Shown here: positions 36,401 through 51,400 of the stretch, piece after piece
Layout of the letters: every line of letters begins with the position of its first letter
Numbering within the stretch: position 1 is the stretch's first letter
Assembly (NCBI GenBank): GCA_034336665.1
Contig: CM067568.1
Location: 13,921,983-13,985,982, forward strand
Length of the DNA: 64,000 bases
Source: Luscinia megarhynchos
Taxonomy: Eukaryota > Chordata > Aves > Passeriformes > Turdidae
Direction: 5' to 3'
Program-made: the position numbers and the translations under genes
Notes under the pieces: model-generated
Told to the model about the DNA's origin: nothing
The model's input: only the letters and a program-made list of their open reading frames with translations
The model's database searches: none

Positions 36401-39400
36401 ATGCATTTGTCTGCCGTCCTGTTCCATCTGGTGAGCAATGCTCGCTCTGGTTGGAAGTCACCTTGGAGGGAAGCTTTCACTGCTTACTCTGCTAGGCAAG
36501 CAGGAGCATCCTGCTTTGAATTTGTTATTCTTGATACTGCTCTGATTAAGAGCTGTTTTTTCTGCATAAAGCCAGGTAGGCTAAGAGCCTGCAGTTGGAG
36601 CACAGTATTGATAAATAGTGTGTTTGCTTCGTGGATATGTGAGGTTTAATTCCATTTTTGTTCAATCATCACTGGTTTCACCTTAATAAAAGAGCACTCA
36701 TTAGTGATTTTTGTCCAGGTCCCCCCACATCCCCCACCGTTGTCTAAGCAGTTTTTTGTGTGAGCCTGTGGGAGATAGCTCTTGCCCTAAGGACCTTTCT
36801 GCCCAGCAGGCAGCATGATTGCAGGAGCCACAAGTGTGCAGGAGATGAGCCTGGAGACGTGCAGTCATTCTGACATTTACATAATGCTCCTTGCTCAAAG
36901 GGGCCCTATTTTATTCCTAAAGTTAGGACTAAACTTAGTGTAGGGCTTCACAGCACTTTGAGGAAAACAGGGCATGCAAAGTACAGATTAATTGGCTGAG
37001 GTAGATCTCTTTAGAGGGAAGTTGTAGATGATACTGGTGTGTCTTTTAGAGCAAGATGAACTAGGGCCTCTCATCCCTACAACATTCCCTCCACACCTGA
37101 CATGTACTCGACCTAGCACAGCCATATGTATGGGAGACAGGTGAAACACTCTTTGGGACAGATTATTGCCCAGAATTCATATCTTAACATTCCCCATCCC
37201 TTCCCTTTTGTCCTCTGGTGTATTTGCATCTTTGAACAGACATAGCTGGGTTGGGAAAGGATATGTTGTTTTGAGTGCACAAAGGAAGTGGAGCCCTCAG
37301 CCCCATCCCTTCTGGGTGGGAAGCAGCAGCACCCTCCTTAGAGCAGCCCCCTTCAGCCCTTGGGAAAGATGCAGGATGTCACCGAAGCAGAGTATAAAGG
37401 TGACTTGCAAAAACTGGGCAAAATACCTGAAAGGTACAGTCTGGAAAGAAGTATGGAATAGGGCTGGAGAGCTGGATGGGTATCATTTGTGTTTCTGAAC
37501 AGGGGCCAAACCACACTGATCCAGATAGGTATGGAAACCTGATGTAAATCATGTTGCTTAGAGACTCTGCACTATGGGCAACTGTAGCAGTAATAGTTCT
37601 AAGCATAGTTTTAAAGGTTTATTGATAAAAAGGGTGCTCCATAATCCTCAAACTTTTGCTGAAAACAGGAAAGCCAGATCATACTAGAACTGTTTCAGCT
37701 TTGCTTTTTAAAGAGAGGATGTATTGTTTCTGCATTAATGAATGAAATGTTAGCAACCATCTAAGTTAGAAGTAACTCTTATGGTTAATTTTACTTTTAT
37801 GGTTTAATTTTACTCTGTTCATATGCTACATTGTTGCTTGCATTGTAATTTTCCCTCATTACTTAAATGCATCATAAACTGGGATTTTATTATGCAGGAA
37901 GCTTGTAGACATGCACATTCAGATAATGCACTGACAATTATGGAAATATGGCACTACTATAAAAACCAAGCCAATGTAAATGAAAGATAGAAAATATTTC
38001 TAAACTTCTGAGCTCACTGAAGAAAAGGAGGGAAACATCACCTTAGCAAAGCTTAGCTGGATCTTAATAACATTTATGTCAGTCCCACCTTTTGGGAGAA
38101 GCCTAAAACTTTGGTCCTACCAAGCAAAAAGCTGTGCTGATTTATGCCAGCTAAAGCCCAGACATAGTGCTACATGCCACGATTTATTTTCTCAGACTGA
38201 ACTTGTGCATTCTTGCTGTGACATTGACATTCCTTGCCGTAGCTGTTGCTAGGGGAGGGTGGGCTAGTGGAGCCTGCAAAGCGCGGGCTTCTCTCACGCT
38301 CTTCCCAGTGCTGGGGAGGGAGCTTTAAGCAGGCAGTGCTGATCACTGCTGCAGGCAGTGCTGTGGATTAAAGGCTTCATTAACCCAAGTGTATCACTCA
38401 AGGCACACGCTCCTGCTGTTCAAAGCGTGCTTTGAGCGTTAAGATTGTGGGTCCAGTTCAGAAGTCTGTACTTACACGTAATTCCTCTGAAAGAACAGAG
38501 ATGGATTTCTTCTGTTCTCTTTTCCTGTCCAAGTATCTCTATCCAAAATACACTGTGTGCAGCAGAGGAGCCAAAGTTATCTTCTCTGTGGGTAACTTCA
38601 TAGTGCTGAGGAAATAATAACTCCAGTGAAATTAGACTCTTAGAAAAAGATGGCATCAGGAGCCCATCTTCTGCTAGCATGTGGAAACTCTTGAACAGCA
38701 AAAAGATTATTAGTTACATAATTCCCTTCACTCCTGGAGGCCCAAGTGGTTATTATATCACCACTTAATTTTTCTACTGTCCTTCAATGCCCAGTAGACT
38801 TGTCATTGCAGTGGAGATGTAGGTTTTGCTTACTGCAACATACACAAAATGAGGGTGATGATTATTCCTTCTTCTAGCCTGCTTGTGCCTTACCTATATC
38901 CATTTCCTATATTGCCATAATCTAAATAGCATTTCAGCTCATTATAGGTTTCTGTGTGACAAATATGTCAGTCTAGAGCATCCCTCCATATAATGCTGGA
39001 TGTGAACAAGTATCCAGGTGACACGGCACAGAAAGCTCTGTCTAGGAGTTTACACACCACCGGAGCTGAAAGGCAGTAGATGGGCTGGGCAAGAGCTTTC
39101 CTGAAAATTTCATGTGTGCTGGGCTGGGAAGGATTTCAGACGCCAGCAGAGCCCAGGGGCTCACACTGCAGCCTCTGACTCGAGTTGCACAGATGCAATT
39201 TTGTTTTGAATAAATGGAACTTGCCTCTCTTCTTGCGTTAAGTCAGTGTTGCAAGGCTGACTCTTGTATTGCAAATCTGCCTGTTAGTGAGAATGATGGC
39301 TCTTTTGATTCACCTTGCTGCAATCCTATGGAAATGCCTTGTTTCTACCAGCAGGCTAGTCTTCTCCCAAAAACTAATTCCTGTAGATTACTGCAAGGCA

Positions 39401-42400
39401 GGTTCTTGCCAAAACTGAGAAAAGATGAGACACTCTTGTTACCGAATTGACCTTGAGACTTTTGTTAAGTTTGAATGAATGGTAAAGTTTCATGTTTTGC
39501 TTCTCACTAGATACCAGCTTTGGAGGCAGATATGGCATCAGCTGGCATCAGGCATTAAATTTCCTGTTATGTATCAAAATGAGTGCCTTTCTGCTGGTCT
39601 CAAGTAGCCTCTGATTGAATCATTGCTTGAGACTGAGGGAAGTTTGACCTTAAGCCAGCTGCTCATTTTTCAGCACATTCTAGGCACACCAGGCAGATTT
39701 ACATGTTTCCCATGGCTTCAGCAGAGCTGGGCTGAGGCCATGGTTTGGCTATTGTATCCCTATTTGCCTGTGTCTGATTTTTTTAGGGTATGGATAGCAG
39801 TGCTGACTTGTGCTCCATTGCAGGAGGAACTAAGCAAGTTTTGTAGCTTTGCCCTGCAACCCTGATATAAAAGGAGTGTGATGACAAGGTTATCACTTAA
39901 TTGATGTTTTAATTGAAGTTTCCACTTTGCTTGGTTGCATCTCTGGATTTGTACCCTCAGTATAAAGGGCATAAATCCTGGTAAGCAGCCGCACACTCAT
40001 TTATGAATGTGGTCTGCATTTGTTTATGCAGCCTGATTACAGCAGGGAGTTTTGCAAAGAAGCCTTGGTGTATCAGTGTGAGCCCTGGGAATGTGTGGGT
40101 TTTTGTTTGTGAAGGTTAGTGTTTGCACCTGCCCACTCCACATCTGTTGAGACTGGCTGGGAAGATCCAATTTGTCTTCAGGTAAATTGTGTCTGATACT
40201 GACTTCTCCAGGTCACAGCATCTTGACACAAGAATAGATATTGGAAATAAAATCTGTGGCTCTGCTGTCATCCTTTGACCTTAACACCCTCCTGACTCTT
40301 AAGCATATTGATCCCATGATAACATGAGGAGGGCTGCTGCTTTTTTGTAAGCTATCAGAGCAGCATCTCTCTAAATACACATCTTTATTGTGATTCATTG
40401 CTATTTTTCCCTTCTGATTTTCTTCAATATCAGTATTTCACAAGCTTTCGACCTGCAGGACATGATACACAGGTAAAGCATTTAGTTCAGCTTCCTGATA
40501 AGCATAAGACAAGCTGAGCAGTCCCTCCTGGGCTTCCCAGCACAGCCCTATTTCCTTTGCTGGTATTATTGCAGCCCCTTGTGAGGATTCATATAGCAAA
40601 ATCTCTTGGGCAGAGCTGCCAGCTTTCCCAGACACTGGCAGCTGCCTTCCCCTCCTGTTTCAGCTCTTCCTTCCTGTTCCTTGTAGAAAAGCCTCACCTC
40701 TGCCAAGTGTGCACCAGTCTGTTGTGTGAGCCAGAAAGGTGAGCTGCAGAAGTGAACGCCTGAGGTGGTTTCACCCTTGGCATGGCTTTTTGGCAATGCT
40801 GGTAGGGCTGGTACAGCCTGTCGTGTGCCACCTGCCTTCTGGGTTGCACTACTGGCAAAGGGCTGTGACAGCACCAGTGCCTGCAGTGCCCTTCATTTAG
40901 ACCCACATTATTCCCCACAGATTGTAGGGAAAATGACATTTCTCTGCTGAAGAGGTTGCTTCTGGATGCAAGGGGCTCCCTTCCCTCACAAATACCAGTC
41001 CCTGGTGGCAAAGCAGCATGGGGCAGGGTAGAGCTTTGCCAAGTGCCCATTTCCCTGAGTACACATTCTTCCGTGCATCCCAGATGCCACAGCAAAATGA
41101 CAGAGTGGCTGGGCCCCTCCAACAAGCACATAAATGTTGCAGTGGGTTGTGGGGTGCAAATAATGTTGGAGATGGGGGAGTGCAAGCAGAAGATGGATTT
41201 CAGCATGGGAACAAAGCACTCTCTATGCAGATCCCTCTCTGCTATTACCTGGAGATTCAGCCTGCTCTTGGTGCTGGCAAGGAAAGAACTGACAGCTCTC
41301 CCTGATGTATTTTATTTTGGTTCTGCACCAGGGACTGGAGAGAGGTTCCAGTTTTGCCACACAGCTCTGGGGGCAGATGACAGTGGGTGGCACTTGTCTG
41401 TAGCAATGGGCCTTGCAAGAGGGTGCTGCTTTTTGCTGTGGCTCTGTGCCTTGCAGCTTGCATGTTGGGCTTACTAAAACTGCTTCTTCCTGGGTAACAG
41501 AAATCTGCACTCCCTTTCACAGAAAAGTGTGATATAAATAACAATGAGTCTCCTGAGAACAAGTGCTTGTAGTCTGGAAGCCCTCCCCAGGATAAGCTGT
41601 GGAGATTTTTCTGTAAGCAGTAGAAATTTTTTATCTGGATTTTAGTGTGATAGGCCAAATAATTGCCCCTTCCCATCCTGAGAGGAATTTTGGGACAGGT
41701 ACCAACTGTGCATTTCAGGGTGGTGGCTACCTGGCTCCTGAAATTCCCTGTGGCTTCACAGCCTCCTCCTGTTGTCCAGGGGAGCAGTAGGGATATGGCC
41801 CCAGCTGACCTCACTCAAGAGGAAGGATGTGTGCCCTTGCTGTGGCAGCGCTGCAGCTCTGATGAGCAAAATGAAAAGACAGATGTATTGTGGTTCAGGT
41901 TTTTGAGCATCTGCAAGGGGTTCTTTTGTGATTCTTACAGCAAAGGAAATGTTTGGAGGGGCTTGCTTTCTACTACACAAAAAGGAAGACCTGGAATCTC
42001 AGGAGGGAAAAGCAATCTTCGCTCTGAAATAAGATGTTTTCAGGCAAATACTATATTTTTGCTTTCATTTCTGAGAGCCATTGAACTACCCTGAAAGCAC
42101 TAGTCTGACAGCCCCTGCAGGCCTGAAGAGGCTTTTGAATTCTTGACTAGTTTAATATTGCTAGTGCTTGGCAGTGGCACATTATTGACCATACTCTCCA
42201 AAACTGCTGACAGCTATAGCATTGCTACAGATGTGGAGGCAATCATTACTACCGCAGGTTAAGAAGAGGTTTTTAAAATAGCACTGCTTGTGATCCTGTG
42301 CCAGTCTGGTAGACAGGACAGATGATTGGTAATGGAAAAAAGAAAAACCATCCCCCCAAAAACACCTTAGCAGAAATATGCACTTCCAGGCTGTCTTCAG

Positions 42401-45400
42401 GATGAAATGTATTTGTCTGTATTTTTAATGAGTTAACATCTGCTAAAGAAAGGCTTCACCACTTTGAAGAGTTCCCTGCAGTCCCAGAAAGCCAAGGGCA
42501 GGTACCCCAGTGACTTTGTAAGGTATTGGTGGGTGTAGCAGTACCTGGCCTGATAGCAGTAGGTCCTGGGTACTGCGGGGAGGTCCCAGAGACACTGTTG
42601 TATAGCTCAATAGCCAAGATAACAGGATTTCGTCTTCTGTTTGATACAGGAGATAGCTTTTATGGATACTGTAACTTCCTTAACTGCTTGAGGAACACTG
42701 TGCTCCAGTGTCTCAAGATAGCTCTGGGCAATGCAAGGGTTTAAAAGGCAAGAAGTGGGAGCGGGCTGCTCTTGCAATATGTGGAACAAGCAGTGCCCTG
42801 ATGCAGTGGGAAGATTTCCTTGGCTCCAGAACCTCCTCTATCTGCTTTAGGCTCCTAAAGGACTGCTCCCTCACATTTCTAGAGCCTCTTATAAGGCATC
42901 TTTTGAGGGCAAGACTCCAGTGTCGCATTTGTGACTTTTTTACATGCCGGGTGTCTGCAGATGCATGTTTTTTATCTGAGAGCTGCGATGTCCAAGAGCT
43001 CCCAGGTGACGGTGGCTGCTGAGCCAGCCTGGCCTCGTCAGCAGCTCTGTGACCGTGGTCAGTGTGACTGCTCAGCACCCAGCGTGTTTTACATTCCCCT
43101 TCCTTAAGCACCTGACGACAAGATGGGGCTGCTGTTTTACTCACACTGCAAAAGTGGTGTCTGCAATCTCGTGCCACTGCCACAGCACAAGTGGTGAGCG
43201 AGTGCTCCCCAGCTTTCCTGGCACAAACCAGCCCATTTTTGATGCCCAGCTGGGTGCCCGGGCGTGCAGCCTCGCTGCAGGGGCTTGAGCTGCCATTCCA
43301 CCTGGGACAGGCTGGCACAGGCAAGCATTCATTGCCCTGCTGCCAGGCATCTGCAGGGAACCTCGTGCTGAAAACTTCCTCTCTTCTTTCTGCATCGGAG
43401 GGGAAGTCGCTCATCTGGAAGCAGCCTTGGTGCTGACAGGTTTTCATCCCCTGTGGTTTATCTGGAGTGTCTGTTGAGTGTTAATGTGACTGCAGGTTGG
43501 GTAGCATTTTGACTTGGTGCTGAAAATAAGTTTTGTTGTGGCTCTTTCTCCTGTTGGAGCAGCTCAGCCATGCATAGGGGCCCTTGTTAGATGCCAGTTT
43601 GATTGATCCTCACCCACTGCCTGCTCCTCTGTGCCTCCACCAAAGGGAAACTTTACTGGTGCCAAGAATTTGTGCAGCAGTATAGCTGAGTTCACCACCC
43701 AAGAACTGTGAAGGCCTGTGCCAATTTTTAAATTGTATTTTTCTGGCAAATAGCCATAGCTTGGTCTTAAGAAAAAGAAGTCAAGTATTTCTAGCTCTCA
43801 ACCCTGTGTTAGTCTGTTGTGGAACAAAGCTTGGAAGTAGAGTTGGACCTTACTTTGCTTAACTGAGGTGGGGAAGAGAGTACCCAGACTGCTGAGGTAG
43901 AGGGAGGAATGATGGAAGCCAACAAATCTGCCCTATTTTGCAGGAGTTTAAGAGACCCTGGGGGTGAAAGAGCTGCCTTGGATGTTCATGTGTCTGAGCT
44001 GGGAGAATGGTCCTTTTTCAGGCTGCAAGTGTTCAGGCAGAGTCCTGTTACTTTTGGCTTGTGCTGGACAGCAGAGGCACCTGTCAGATAAATCCATGGT
44101 TTTTTGATCCCTTGCAAACAGGTCTGACTGAACAGCTGAGCATGAGCTGAGTTTCATTGCATTACCCTTGTGGGAGAAACAGAGGCCCTGAGTTATGCTG
44201 GGGAGTGCCAGAAGCTGCAATAAAGACCTGGCAAAACTCATTGCATGGCATAAACATGATGAAGCCAGGATTACCAGCATGTGAATTTTCCCACATGCAT
44301 AACATGTACCATCTTCTGTGTCATTTATTTGCTATTTTACAAATCCATCTTAGATGCAATCCTCTAGTCTTGTCTCCACTTGAGGGGAGGTTTATCTATC
44401 ACCCTGAATTTCCTGCAGCATGTGCAGCCTGTTCAGGAGCCATCTGCCTTGGATGCTTGGCCCCTGGCATCTCCAGCACAAACATAAACCCTCCTATTAA
44501 TTGCAAAAATATGTTGCACCAACACTGTATTTCAGGCAGGTTGACTGGCTGGTTCAGTAACTCATCACCACCCTTCATAACAAGCACTTATTTTCAGAAT
44601 TTTATTCAGGAACGGCTTGGGACATGTACAAGCCACTACCTTCCTTGACAAATGGCAATAGGCAATCTGTTGTCCCCTAGGAGCATGTTTGTTCCTGAGG
44701 AGTGCAGAGCTGGAGAGCCTTGCAGGGAGCCACATATTCTGGACAATGAGAAACAAGGGCCATGGGCTTGCAGTGTCAGAAAACATGGCAACAAAGCCAA
44801 ATAAATATTTATTGGCACACAGCTGGGTGTGAGGACTATTGTCACAGTAGGGCAGAACCAAGGCACGATCCACAGTGCTGGATGCCAAAAGCCAGGAGGA
44901 GCAGCTCAGACACAAAGTGGTACAAGGCAGATGGGAGGGCTGGGTGGAGGACAACAGCCCAGCTTTTTTTGGCCAGTGCACACAGCTGTGCTCAAGTGTT
45001 TCTCAGTGGAATAGCTGGGGTATTATTTTTACAGCACTTTGCAGCCCAGTGGGTGCAAGCCATATCCCCACAGCAGGTTGGCACACAGGTGGTGTCTGTA
45101 TACTCATTTTCATTGCAGGATGATTTAGGGGACTTTGCAGAGAGGAGATCATTAGTTGCTACTCCACATTGTTTCCTGGAACCAGTGCAAGGCTTAGGAA
45201 CAGTGAACTCTGTCCAACTTTAGCATTTTAATGCTACAAGCTTCTGATGTTCTGTGCCTCAGAAGGAAGATGTCTCCCTCCCTGTGGCAGCTGGATTTGC
45301 TTTCTCACTTGTGATACAGATGCAGACAATTGGCTCCAAAGTGTTAAAGAAAATCAGGGCACTGAGTGTAGCTGTTCCTATGTGAATGGGGCTTATTCTG

Positions 45401-48400
45401 GAGTAGAGGAGCCAGGTGTAAATTTTTTGGTTTGGTTATGTGCCTGCAGCAGTCAGGACTGGCCATATAGAACAGTATCTCAAACTGGAGCAGAATGAGC
45501 ACAGACAAAACAAGAAAGGGTCCTGTAAACCTATGAAGACCTAGGGAGGTGGATATCCAAGCCCTGAGCCCCCAGAGAGCTGCACATGCCAATACCATAT
45601 TCTGTTTGAAGATCACAGAATCACAGAATGGTTGAGACTGGAAGAGACTTCTGGAGATTATCTGGCACAAACTCTCTTGGTGCAAGCCAAGACAAAACTT
45701 CCTCCTAGTCTGCCTAAGTCTTGGAGGGTTTCATAGGATTTGGTTGGATACAGATAATTTAATAAATAATGCTTCTACTGTGATTCTACAAATACAGAGA
45801 TAGTGACTTTACAGCAGTTTAAACTAATTTTCAAAGGCTCTAAATAACTTAGTGGCCATAGCAGTTGAGAAAAAGCCCTAAATTATGCTCAGTTTAGAAA
45901 TTCAAATGTTGGAAATACTGCCTAGTTTTTGCATTCAAGGTATTTTCTGTATTGCATTTCAGCACAGAATAAATTAGCAGTACTATGAGAAAAGATATGG
46001 GAAGAAAAATTCAGTAGAATTTGTAACAAAATGGCAAAACTCAGTTTAAAGCCATGACCATCACACATGTTAGCAAAAGGGATCGTCACCTCCATCAAGT
46101 GCTTTGTTTTCCAGCCCCATGGTGCAGCTCCATCTCACATTCTGTCTCTGAGACTCAGGGACAAAGTAGACAGGTGGTTTAATCCAATTTATCCACGCAG
46201 AACAAGAAATGTTCCCCTTCCCTGTGGTACAGCAAGTCCAATTATGGATTATATGTTTGGCTTTCCTCAAGCCACAGCTTCCAGTCATGTTGGTACATGG
46301 TTTTCCAATACCAGTCTTGACTTGTCCTTTAGGTGGCATATTGCCTCATCACTACTTTCCAAGCCTCAGCCATGTGACCAAACAGAGGATAATCCCAGCC
46401 TCACCCTCTGGTTGCCTCAGTTTTTCTTGGAGGACTTTTCCAAAGTATTTCCAGTGCCACTGATGGGGCCCTCATCTTGGTCAGAGCCATAAAAGGGCTC
46501 CAGTGGACTGCAGCATTCAGTGATGGGCAAGGACATGGTTGGAAATAACTCATCTAAAGTATTCTTGGAGAAAAAGTGTTAAGAAATAAAGTGTCAATGA
46601 TAAGAAGCCTGTAGCCCTTCTAGAAGTATGAGATCATTCTTACATGAGAGTGCTGTAACTTATGCATGAAAAATTCTTTAATTATTATTAGGACGGAAAT
46701 AATACAAACTGTTATTCTAAAATAAAGCTGTTTGGACTCGCAAAATTCACATTCAGATAGTGAGAAAAGGTAATTCTAAGCTTACCAAGCAAACATAATA
46801 GTTCTGCACAGGTTTGTATCTTAGCTTCAGTAAGGCAAGGCTCCTGAGGAAATGACAAGTGTAATTAAAACCTGTCTCATCACGTGTGCACACAGGGGAG
46901 GGCAAGCTGTGATGGTAATTGTAACTGCTCCTAGCAGGTGTTTTTCTGTTAATATGAGGTATTAAATAAAACCTACCGTGTTTACTAACCCAAATACTCT
47001 CCTGTATGCTTCTATGCACTCTTTCCCCTACAGTACTTGATAGTTTCCAGGCAACCCCAGTACTGTGAGGAGACTACATGGGTTTTTATGACTTTTCATA
47101 GTTCATTTGCTATTTGCTGCCAGAATTTTCCCAGGGAATGCAGACAAGGAGTGGTAAATGGTGATTAATTTAGACAGCCTAAGTAGAGGACTCACGGCTT
47201 GCCATGTAATACAAGAAAGTTAACGGCTTTCCTTTTGTTAGGGAATTGTGTAGCCTGGTTGTTTAATGGAGTGTTTAAAAATTGTGTTGGCAATAGTCTA
47301 TGAATAATGTATATTGAAATACCTTACTGCCAAGAAACTGCTGATATGCTGGGGAAATTTCCATGAGATGTGAGAAAAATTTTGAAGGCACGGTCTTCTT
47401 GGGATGCCCTTTATTTATAGCCTCACTGCTTCAGAGGTTGCATTCCCTTTTTAGATACTGCATGTGAAGATGCCCTTCTCTGCCTCTGTCTTCCAGCTTC
47501 ACCTGACTCCATTTGCTTGTGCCCATAAAAGCTCTGGAATTTTTATGAGATTAGGCTTTATTACCTGAGCACTGTAAGCATGGAATATTTCCTGTGCAGT
47601 CTTCACCTGTTCTGAGTATCTGCACCAAGGCACCCTGCATCAAAGGAAGACGGACACTGGTCATGATAATGTCCTGTGATGCAGGAAGCAGAAAAAGGGT
47701 CAAGTTATTTGGGGAAAAAAAAAAAAGACAAGTTGGACTTCACAGTGTGAAATCAGTTTGGATGCCTCTAAATTTTCCCCCATGTCCTCCTCCAGTGCAG
47801 GAGGCCTCTGTGTGCTTTGGCTGTGAGTAGTGGGAAGTCACTGTGATATATAGCAAATAAATCCTGCTTGACCAAAGAAATGGGAAGACTGAGGGTGAAC
47901 CCCTGCTTGCAGAGGAGCTCTGGGGGTTGCACTGCCTTAGGTGCTAGAGGAAACAGGCCTCCTGTAGGCTCTAGGAGATGGCTCAGGCAGGCATGGAAGC
48001 AGCTAGAGTCTTTTCCTTTGCTCCTTGTTTTGGCCCTCAGATCTTCTCCAGGAGAAAATAAAATCATAGCTTTGTTTCTCCCATGGAGTTTTCCCCACCT
48101 GCACTGAAATGCAGAAATGTGCCAGGAGGGCAAGTGAGCACAATATATATCACGGTGCAGAGTGGTCATCTAAGTGTTTGTCAAGAGCAGACCCAGCTTG
48201 TGGAGCCTGTAGCTCTGTGCCCTGCCCCTGCTGTGGTTTTGTTATGAGTAGCCAAGTGCTCGTGCTGCATTTTTGTGTCTGTATTTACACAGTAGAACCC
48301 TGAGTCAAAACATTTCCTGCAATATGGGTACTATATTATTAGTGTAATGCTAGAACAAAGCCACACAAGGTTGATGTTTCTATTAGTCAGCCAAGGAAGT

Positions 48401-51400
48401 GACATCCTCACCTGGGAGGTTGATGTGTTGGGTTTTGACGTTTGTGATGCTAATAGCAAGCTCCAGGCGTGATGCTACAGGGCAGGGGAAAGAATGGGCT
48501 AGGACAGAGGTTGTATCCTCAGGGTTATCTGCAACTGGCTAAACAGGAGGATTTGTGAAAATGGGAGAGAAGATTTGTGCCTTTACTGGCTTGTTTGCTG
48601 CTGGGATATATCCGGGCATGCAGCATTTTCACAGCTCCTGGAAAGGTGTATAAAAGGGGTTAGCCTAAACACAACATAGCTGACAAGGAACACCAGAGGA
48701 GTTTGACTAATGGCCTAAATATTTTCAGTGGAACAAATAAAGAGAAAAGGTTCTAAAACTTCTTCCAAATCCACCACCCAAAGCCCATCCTGCCAACTGA
48801 GATGCGTTTTCAGCAGAGAGGGTCACAAAGGTCTAGGCAGAGGATCATGGTCATGTTCAACCAACATTTCTTGGGGTAGGAACACTGCCAGCTTGCAGTA
48901 TATGGAAGAGCAGCTTTCAAAGGGAAGGAGCCCGTTCTCTTATGAAGTTTATTCCACTGATACTTCTGATGATCCTATTAATTTCTCGTTTTTTAATGTT
49001 TGTTTTCTTTAGGTGAAGAGTGAAGGCCCCAAACTGGTCCCATTCTTTAAAGCCACTTGTGTCTATTTTGTCCTCTGGCTGCCAACTTCCAGCCCATCCT
49101 GGTTCAGTGCCCTCATTAAATGTCTGCCCATCTTTTGCCTGTGGGTTTTTCTCCTGGCTCATGGGATTAACTTCTTAGTGTCACACCGGAGTGCCAGCCG
49201 CATCCTAGCGGGACTCATATTCTCAGCAGTGGGAGACGCCTTTCTCATCTGGCAGGAGCAGGGCTACTTCATTCATGGTGAGTACAGTGTCAGTCCTAAA
49301 GGGATGCCACAGTGCCCAGCTGTTACCCTCTTTATTTAGTAATGAGTTGCTGGGCCACATGTTTTGTTTATTCCTGTACAACTTAAGCCCCAGGCGCTGG
49401 GAAACACTTATCCCTTGACTAAAATCCATCATGGTTTGAAGAATCGCATCATGGATGAGTCTTTCTCTTGAGCTTCTCTTGAGGTTGGAGAGGTAATTGG
49501 GTCAGGTTAGGTTTCCTGGGATGTGTCACAGCATCTGGGCTGGCTGGAGTTGAGAAGGTGGCATGCCAGAATCCCTGGGGAAGAGAAGGAAATGCTCATG
49601 GCCCTCATCAGTTCCCATGAAGCTATGGGAAGTATTTACCTCCTTTTTCTCTGCAGGGAGATCTGTCAGCCCTTTGCTGTGAGGATTGGGGATGGAACAT
49701 ATTGTGCAAAGGTCCTTGGTGGAGAACAGGTGGAGAGGACATTTATGTTTTGATAGACAAGCCCATAGCCTGGGGGAGGTGTTAAGTGGATGATAGAAAC
49801 CAAAGCAGCAGCAATCTTGTCCTACTTGCAGGTTCATCAGTGTGAATCATGCAGCCTGTTGTACAAGACATGTCTGTTTTGCAAAACATTTAAATGATGG
49901 TCAATCAAGGACAAACCTTATTGCAGTGGTCTGTCTTCTCTACAGAAAGATCCACATCTCAGAGCAAAATGAGCTTGGTTTGTTTTGCTAGTTTGCAGAC
50001 TGGAACATAATGATTCAGATTAGTCATTTAAAGCCATGTTGAACCTGCCTGCAGCAACTCTCTTCCTGGCCTTGGACTGTCACAAGAAATCAGCAGCAGT
50101 TGAGTCCTTCACTGAACTGACTGGTGGGGTTTCTGAATTTAATTTAACCAGCAGAGGGATTGCACATAACACCCACCATTAACTGTCTGCTGTGACTGTC
50201 CCACTGGAAAATGTGATGGAATGAGGGAACTTTCCTGACTTGTGCTGTTGTCAGCTCTGAAAGTCAAAGGCTTATTTTTTCTCGTCTCTCACGAGGTTAG
50301 TATTTAGTTTTATTCTGATCTTCCCACAAGCTCTTTCTTTACGAGAAGGAAGTGTGTGCAGTGCCAGATATGAAAGGCCAAATGCTCTGAATCTGGTTTT
50401 AATACTGCTTCCCAAGGGCTTATCCCCATCGCATTAAAAGTTCATGTAAAAATATTTACTGATCTTGGTGGGGTTTGGATTAGGCCCTGAGGATTGGCTC
50501 CATCTGGCTGAACCTTGGGCACATTGCTGAGGAGTTCTTGCTTTCTTGAGGTGCTATCCCTTCGGTGTTGAGTGCTGACATTCCCACCCGTGGGCCTCCT
50601 CTCAACAGGAATACCTGGCTCAGTCACCTCAGCCCAACTGCTTTTGCCTCCTGGAGTTGCTCCTTGAGCTATGGCTTGGGAAACATTGAAGGCCCAATTC
50701 TCCCCATGATCGTTTTCCATGCTTCTCCATTCCCATGTAACTGGTGTATCTCTGAGTTTCCTGTCCCAGTTAGTGCTAGAGGAAGGGTAACCAGTCACAG
50801 CAATTCAGCATCTGGTTGATGAGCTTTAATCTGCAAATGAGCCAGGTTTTCAACCCTAGTCTCACAAGTGAGAAGTTCTGTTTTGTGGGTTTAGGCAGAT
50901 TTTTTCCTCTTAAGGAGAAGAAGAGCTCTGTTGGAGCATTTTGAAAATCTCAGCCCACTAAGCTGAATGAGTAAACCTGGGAGCTCACTCTCTTGTTTTT
51001 GACCAGCCTCACCACATATCACAAAACTACCTTCTGTTGGAAAGTGTTAATACTTGCATTTCAGATATAAGCAGATAAAAGTGCATTGCTCCACTTCATC
51101 CTCCTATTTGCCTGAAAAATGTATTTTCTCCTATTTAAAACTCATCAGGTTGCTGTTGCTGACAATTGACAGTATTTTTGACGTCATCAGTTGTGGGAAT
51201 TTGAAGTTTCAGGAGAGAAGAGGAAATAATTAATAAAAATCTACATTCTGTTCAATTTCTGCAGTTTTTGGACTAAAAAGGGTTGGAAACTGGGCTCATT
51301 TGAAAAGCTTTTGAGACAATGAGTTTATAAAAGGACGTTTGTTCATTACTTTATAGGGAAGTGAGAGCCTGGGAACCTACTCCTGGCACGCTTGACTTTT

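Larger units (their letters stand above)
33442..49012 (+). other. TMEM86A: TMEM86A intron 1 (15.6 kb)
   Basis: Bounded by GTGAGTG at the 5' end and a TTTGTTTTCTTTAG acceptor at the 3' end. The first 500 bp is CpG island with a C-rich minisatellite; the rest is ordinary single-copy-looking sequence with one short CR1 fragment near 45607. I see no internal exon. One 244-codon minus-strand open frame (42713-43447) has no supporting features. Confidence 0.9.

Noticed and set aside
39866..39876. TATAAAAGGAG in TMEM86A intron 1
   Set aside because: A TATA-like match with no nearby exon or CpG island; such matches occur by chance in AT-rich introns.
42713..43447. 244-codon minus-strand frame within TMEM86A intron 1
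   Set aside because: Long for chance, but with no recognisable domain, no splice-site pair and irregular composition; moderate local GC content can explain it.
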